In this document: piece by piece, positions 58,462 to 64,000 of the stretch
How positions within the stretch are numbered: the stretch's first letter is position 1
How the letters are laid out: each line of letters opens with the position of its first letter
Assembly: GCF_963678635.1 (NCBI RefSeq)
Contig: NC_087066.1
Coordinates: forward strand, 17,107,275-17,171,274
From: Symsagittifera roscoffensis
Lineage: Eukaryota > Xenacoelomorpha > Acoela > Convolutidae
Length of the DNA: 64,000 nt
Reading direction: 5' to 3'
Program-made: the position numbers and the translations under genes
Notes under the pieces: model-generated
What the model saw: only the letters and a program-made list of their open reading frames with translations
Told to the model about the DNA's origin: nothing
Databases searched by the model: none

Positions 58462-59402
58462 AAGAATGGGAGTAAGATCATGTTGAAATATGTAGTTGCA
58501 AGATCCTAGCTGGCCAAAAATAGATAACTTGACAACCAGACGAGGTACTCTATCTGAAACTACCCTTTGCGAGTCTAAAAAAACTCCTCAAATAAAAATT
58601 ACAACTAAATTAGATATAATTTGGTAAGTAGACTTAACTTTTCTGACTTATTAAAATATCTGACAAAAAATTACTGACAATAAATTTCATCTCTTGTCAT
58701 TGGAACAATGATTTTCGTTTTATTAGGAAAACAGCGCCCTTTTTTAAAAAATTTCTAAATCTTATTAAGCAAAATTTTCAAAATTTACATTTATCACAGA
58801 AAGCAAAACGAGATATGTAAAAGTACTACCATCGTTCCTGATTGATCAATTTGTACACCAAGCAACAATATTTTTCAAATCTATTCAGTATTTGAATACG
58901 CATGTAAATAACCAAAACCTCTCTCATCCTCTCTAATAAAGTCATCCATTAAAAATTACACAATATCTTTGAGAACAAAAATGGCAACAACAAATAAATT
59001 TTTTGTGGATATCCCAAACGATTGAAGAAAAAAGAAAACAATAAAGATTAAAAGAACTAGCAGTGATGACTAAAATATTTCTTGGAAACAAACCAGACAA
59101 CCTTCACTTTGATATGAAACATTACTTTTGTATCAGTCACATTTTGCACCAAATTTCAATCTCAATTTAAAAAAAAAATCAATTCTGTGCCCAAGATTAT
59201 GGGTCGATTTTGTAGAACACATGAACAAGGAAGATACCTCTTCTTGCTTCATTTGAATTAAATTGAGAAGACTTTATCAAAATTTCCTTATCATTATAAC
59301 AATCATGAGTAATTTGTCGATATACTCTCACAAAAGACCTACTCCATGTTTTTCTAAAAATAGCCACAATGTAATCCAATTTTGACCAGATGACGATAAA
59401 CT
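58462..59402. repeat. Left arm of a large inverted duplication
   Basis: This arm is the near complement of 62290-63590. Outer landmarks are AAAAAGAATGGGAGTAAGAT and its complement at about 63560-63580. Inner landmarks are GACGATAAACTAGTCGAA and TTCGACTAGTTTGTCGTC. The right arm carries extra sequence, including a 252-bp MITE. Confidence 0.9.
59197..59379 (-). pseudogene. ORF conserved between the inverted arms (left arm)
   Basis: On the minus strand a frame of about 60 codons contains FRKTWSRSFVRVYRQITHDC and KSSQFNSNEARR. The right arm has the same frame with a few amino-acid changes and a longer 3' end. Conservation of an open frame in both arms hints at a former gene or transposon exon, but the arms are too similar for this to be strong evidence. 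The family is unknown. Confidence 0.3.
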
Positions 59403-59945
59403 AGTCGAACAAGACTGCTCGTATCAGGGCAAAGCCCTTAAAGTTCCGACTGCCTTTTTACGTTTATGGAGCAGTAAAAACATAAACAACAAAAAAAAAT
59501 AAAAAGAAAAAAAATAAAATGAAAATTTTTTTTTCTAAAATTTGAAAATTTTTCGCTGAGAATTATCCCCCCACATGCCATATAAAGTACAAAACAAAAA
59601 ATTTCGCTCCTTGTAACAAATCAATTATGGCAAATAAGCTTCTTTCAACCAATTTGGAACAATTTCTGAGACGGATTAAATCTCCGCTTACGCATTAATA
59701 GCTCGAATTATATCGCGCGTTAATTGTCCCAAAATGGCAATCTTTAAACACTCATAACTTTACGAAAAATGATCACAGGTGAAATATCTTTTCAAATTTA
59801 AGCTCAGGACAACAATAGCTTTCGAATGATGTAAAAAATTTCCGTCAAAAATATCTAGTTAAAAAATCGAAACTTGTCTGAAGAAAAAAAAACCCACCCC
59901 GAGCACAAGTATTCCGTTACTTTCGTATCGAAAGTCGGAACAATA
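59403..59945 (+). repeat. Family A copy, complete (about 540 bp)
   Basis: Termini AACAAGACTGCTCGTATCAG and ATCGAAAGTCGGAACAATA. Inside are the GGGCAAAGCCCT hairpin, TTATGGAGCAGTAAAAAC, CCCCCCACATGCCATATAAA, CGCGCGTTAATTGTCCCAAA and CCCGAGCACAAGTATTCCG. No ORF, so it is non-autonomous. Confidence 0.8.
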
Positions 59946-60861
59946 ATAGCGATGTTTTGGTATATGTTTTCTTCGGTATAATGATTTTAAATGTGGTTTT
60001 GGTTTAGCTTACAGCAGAATTGTGTATCTTAAGTGCAATTCATATCTCCTTCTGCTAAAAAGTATGTGTTAGTTGAAACGACTTATAGATGAAATCACCT
60101 ACAGAAAATCATTTTCGCATCAACGATCAATTTTAAAAATATTTTTGGCACTAAAACATAACACCGAAATTATTGTTTAATCTCATCATCATACTCAGAA
60201 AACCAAGACATTTACGAATGATAAGGAAAGTGACAATCAGCTCATGGAATCATAAGAGTCTGTTTCGTGCGATAGTCTAGTACAAAATCAAATCTGTGAC
60301 TAATAGTTACATGACAAAATGAGGTTTCTGGCGAGGGACAAAGGGGAGTATCGAATTCTTTGAGCAAATTGAAAGTGAGCATGTTGTGTGGGAACAATAA
60401 CTTTAGCCCATCATGAAACGGGCTCCCCTAGGTCTGTTCCCTATCGTCTAAGAACTCTACCGTTTCAGGAATAAAACGTTTCATGTGTTATACGAAAAAA
60501 ATGATTTGATGAAGCAAATGATTTTGTTTTATGCCCTTGACCCGAAGGAGTGGTTGAACTGAATAAAAGAAATGTCGCTTGTTTAATTGATTAGTACCTG
60601 TACTTATTGTAATGGCTTGCATTTCAATTAACTTTGGTGCTATTGCTTTTTTTGTGTTTGGTGGTCATATTTTTCGGTATTCTTAAAATGTTTTATTGTT
60701 CTTCTTTCTGTGCGTCTAAGTCTATTTGATCAAATGAGGTGGAAGTGGTCAAACACATTCCGCAATTCTAGCAGCATTGTTGGGCTGTCTATACATTTGG
60801 GCCTGAGCTGAATATGTGTTGTATACTCTTACTACATAGTGAGAAAATGGATCTTAGAAAA
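59946..60861. other. Spacer between family A copies, no supported gene
   Basis: No counterpart in the right half of the inverted duplication, and no coding signal. Confidence 0.5.
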
Positions 60862-61412
60862 AAAAACTGCTCGTATCAGGGCAAAGCCCTGAATGTTCCG
60901 ACTGCCTTTTAAGGTTTATGGAGCTTATGGAGCAGTAATAATATAAATATCATTAACAAATTAAATTTAATAAAAATAAATTAATATTTTTTTCTAATAT
61001 TTGAAATTTTTTCTTAAAAATCATCCCCCCACACGCCATATAAAGTATAAAAGGATAGATTTCGCTCCTTGCAACAAATCAATTCTGGTAAATAAGTTTC
61101 TTTAACCAATTTAGAAAGATTTATAGACGGATTAAATCTCCGCTTACGCGTTAATAGCGCGAAATATATCGCTCGTTAATTGTCCCAAATTGGCCAAAAT
61201 GGCAATCTTTAAACCCCCATAACTTCACAAAAAAAATCACAGTTGAAACATCATTTCAAATTTAAGCTCAGGACAACAACACTTTTTGAATGATAAAACA
61301 AACTCAATTCTGTCAAAAATGGCTAGTTAAAAAGTCGAAATTTATCTGAAGAAAAAAAACCATCCCGAGCACAAAGATTCCGTTACTTTCGTATCGAAAG
61401 TCGGAGCAACAA
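60862..61412 (+). repeat. Family A copy forming the left arm of a palindrome
   Basis: It starts AAAACTGCTCGTATCAGGGC and ends TATCGAAAGTCGGAGCAAC. The copy at 61516-62057 is in opposite orientation only about 100 bases away, so the two would pair. Confidence 0.8.
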
Positions 61413-61515
61413 GTTTGGCATATATTGTATTCAATTTGCCTTGAGAATAGAAGCATCTTGAAATATTCAAATAATTAGTTTTTTCATGTTGATAAAACTA
61501 GATATGTTTACTGAT

Positions 61516-62057
61516 TTTTGCTCCGACTTTCCATACGAAAGTAACGGAATATTTGGGCTCGGGGTGGGTTTTTTCTTCGGACAAACTTCGACTTTTTAAC
61601 TAGCCATTTTTGACGGATTTTTTTAATATCATTCAAAAGGTGTTGGTGTCTTGAGCTTAAATTTGAAAAGATACTTCACCTGTGGTTATTTTTGGTAAAG
61701 TTATGAGGGTTTAAAGATTGCCCTTTTGACCAATTTGCGACAATTAACGCGCGATATAATTCGCGCTATTAACGCGTGAGCGGAGATTTAATCCGTCTTA
61801 TAAATCCTTCCAAATCATTTGAACGAAGCGTATTTGCCATAATTGATTTGTTAAAAGGAACGAAATCTATCTTTTTTTTATACTTTATATGGTGTGTGGG
61901 GGGATGATTTTCTTTAAAAATTTCAAATTTTAGAAAAAAAAACTTTCATTTTATTTTATTTCATATAATTTTTTTATGTTATTACTGCTGCTCCATAAAC
62001 CTTAAAAGGCAGTCGGAACATTCAGGGCTTCGTTCTGATACGAGCAGTCTTGTATAT
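61516..62057 (-). repeat. Family A copy forming the right arm of a palindrome
   Basis: Begins TTGCTCCGACTTTCCATACG and ends CTGATACGAGCAGTCTTGTA, the complement of the family A termini. Nearly the same length as its partner. Confidence 0.8.
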
Positions 62058-62364
62058 CTTGTGGGCGAAATTTTGCCAATAAGGTGGATAAACTTTGCAT
62101 GCTTTGAACTTTTTTGGTGTTATCTAAGCCGCATACAATTGAGACATCGGGTTTGTAGCATTTTTTCGAAGATTTTGATTAACTTGCATGCATAAATCCT
62201 AATGGTTGTAAAGTTATATTTAGGTTTTGGGCTACTGCTCTAATACTTTGAAGGGAAAATTTCTTTGGTAGAATTTTTTTGTTTTGGGTATGGTGTTATT
62301 CGACTAGTTTGTCGTCATTTGGTCTACATTGGACTACATTGGGGCTATTTTTAGAAAAACATGC

Positions 62365-62616
62365 GGGTTTTATGCGTTAAACGGCCCAAAATTAGGAAAA
62401 TAGTCAGAAATTTTATTTCAAATTGAAAACACGTAATCAACATACAATTACTTCAGATATGTACGAGCCAATCAGGATTAATCTCAGTATCAATCGAAAT
62501 GGCTGACCTAGTTGCTCGAATTTGATTGGCTAAATTTAGCCAATCAGGATCAGTTTCAGTTTTAGTTTTCATTTTGCTTCAATTTTGATTTTTGGGCCGT
62601 TTAACGCATAAGACTC
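62365..62616. mobile_element. 252-bp MITE with an empty site in the window
   Basis: Ends GGGTTTTATGCGTTAAACGG and its partner ACGCATAAGACTC; the inner inverted repeat TTATGCGTTAAACGGCCCAA is perfect. It is flanked by AAACATGC and AAACATGG, an 8-bp target duplication with one change. The left arm at 59345-59360 has the uninterrupted site (AGAAAAACATGGAGTAGG read on the minus strand). No coding capacity. Confidence 0.9.
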
Positions 62617-62861
62617 AAACATGGAGTAGGTCTTTTGTGAGAGTATATCGACAAACTACTCATGATTGTTATAATGATAAGGAAGTTTTGATAAAGTCTT
62701 CTCAATTTAATTCAAATGAAGCAAGAAGAGATAACTTCTTTGTTCATGTGTTCTACAAAATTGACCAATATCGATCTATTGCTCAAATACTGTGCGATGA
62801 TTGTTTAAAACTTCAAGTAAAAAATAATCTTGGGCACAGAAATGACTTTTTTAAAAGTTGA
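62617..62861 (+). pseudogene. ORF conserved between the inverted arms (right arm), split by the MITE
   Basis: Contains SRSFVRVYRQTTHDCYND and KSSQFNSNEARR, then FYKID and IAQILCDDCLKLQV before a stop at 62861. The frame continues upstream of the MITE (DYIGAIFRKT before 62362), so the insertion interrupted it. No homologue is recognised. Confidence 0.3.
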
Positions 62862-63590
62862 GATTGAAACTTCGTGCAAATTGTGACTGATACAAAAATA
62901 ATGTTTCATATCAAAGAGAAGGTTGTCTGGATTGTTTCCAAGAAGTATTTTAGTCATCACTGCTAGTTCTTTTGTTCATTATTGTTTTCATTTTTCTTGT
63001 ATCGTTTGGAATATCCACAAAAATATATTTGTTCTTGCCATTTTTGTTCTCAAAGATATTGTGTAATTTTTAATGGCTTTTATTAGAGAGGCTGAAAGAG
63101 GTTTTGGTTATTTACATGCTTTGGGTGCTTACATGCGTATTCAAATGCTGAATAGATTTGAAAAATATTGTTGTTTGGTGTACAAAATGATCAATCAGGA
63201 ACGATGGTAGTACTTTTACATATCTCGTTTTGCTTTCTGTGATGAATGTAAATTTTGAAAATTTTGTTTTATGTGATTTAGAAAATTTTTAGAAAAGGGC
63301 GCTGTTATCCTAATAAAACGAAAATCATTGTTCCAATGACAAGAGATGGAATTTATTGTCAGTTATTTATTGTCAGATATTTTAATAAGTCAAAAAAGTT
63401 AAGCCTACTTACCAAATTATATCTAATTTAATTGTAATTTTTATTTTGAGGAGTTTTTTTAGACTCGCAAAGGGTAGTTTCAGATAGAGTACCTCGTCTG
63501 GTTGTCGAGATATCTATTTTTGGCCAGGTAGGATCTTGCAACTACATATTTCAACTTGATCTTACTCCCATTCTTTTTTAGAGGTCTCAT

Positions 63591-64000
63591 GAAATTTTAT
63601 AGAAATACTGGTGAAAAGATAAGATCAAGAGATCAAACTTATCTGATCTGCCAATGAACTGAACTTTCTTGAAAGCTCTGACACACAGTCAAAAATTACA
63701 AAAAACAATTGTGGTGTTAGTTCTCAACTAAAATTAGTTAGCATAATGAATACTTTACAATCATTTTTTTGCGATCTTTTTTGCGCTTAAAGCGAGAAGC
63801 GACATTAGTCCTCAAACCTCCGGTGGGGTCGAATGTCAATCAATTGATTTATTCATGTCTAGTATGTAGACAAGAACCTGATTTGAAATTCATGATAGGA
63901 TCAGTTTCAATTTTTGTTATGACCATTGGACCAGGTGGTTTTTCGATATTTTTCGGTGGTAAAGAGTTTTTGGTTGCCTGTGTCAAGGTGCTCACTTTAT
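63591..64000. other. Window end, no supported feature
   Basis: Unique AT-rich DNA. AATACTGGTGAAAAGATAAG (63603) weakly resembles AATTACTGGTGAGACGATAA at 52397 and 57056, too weak to call a repeat. Confidence 0.4.

Larger units (their letters stand above)
62290..63590. repeat. Right arm of a large inverted duplication
   Basis: Complement of 58462-59402 with extra segments: the MITE at 62365-62616 and about 60 bases near 62765-62825 that are missing on the left. Confidence 0.9.

Noticed and set aside
1-64000. CRISPR arrays, bacterial operons or phage systems
   Set aside because: The window is clearly animal nuclear DNA with spliced genes; the tandem repeats lack the repeat-spacer pattern.

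Overview
This window looks like nuclear DNA of an invertebrate animal. It is AT-rich, its genes are split by long introns, its splice sites follow GT/GC...AG rules, and it contains a Rab GDI, a TRABD-type TraB protein and a rhodopsin-family neuropeptide-type receptor. A 200-N scaffold gap lies at 42653-42852. I cannot name the species. Most of the window is introns and short non-autonomous repeats. Only five protein-coding genes can be supported well, all assembled exon by exon from splice sites and reading phase.

Layout. 1-4.6 kb: the last three exons of a Rab GDP dissociation inhibitor (+). 5-9.7 kb: a 134-bp terminal-inverted-repeat element and a decayed non-LTR retrotransposon endonuclease. 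9.7-17.1 kb: a satellite-like array with a 2961-bp higher-order period. 17.7-25.9 kb: no convincing gene, one decayed minus-strand ORF, and several repeat families. 25.98-40.4 kb: a nine-exon TRABD homologue (+, 685 codons before stop) with a long acidic N-terminal extension. Its 8-kb third intron holds a complete-looking seven-transmembrane GPCR gene on the opposite strand (33188 down to 27612) and a BEL/Pao integrase fragment. 40.4-48.9 kb: repeats, the assembly gap and a complete hAT-like MITE. 48.9-58.2 kb: a direct tandem duplication (two units of about 4.6 kb, offset 4729) carrying two copies of a small HEAT-repeat protein gene. 58.3-63.6 kb: a large inverted duplication containing several copies of an approximately 540-bp repeat, with a 252-bp MITE inserted in only one arm.

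The genes do not form a pathway. GDI recycles Rab GTPases, TRABD is a TraB/Tiki-fold protein with a hydrophobic C-terminal tail, the GPCR is probably a peptide receptor, and the HEAT protein has no assigned role. The most interesting points are the antisense receptor nested in the TRABD intron with a GC-AG intron, the asymmetric decay of the HEAT duplicates together with a small hydrophobic ORF inside their intron, the higher-order satellite whose monomers each carry a foldback, and an insertion whose empty site survives in the other arm of an inverted repeat.
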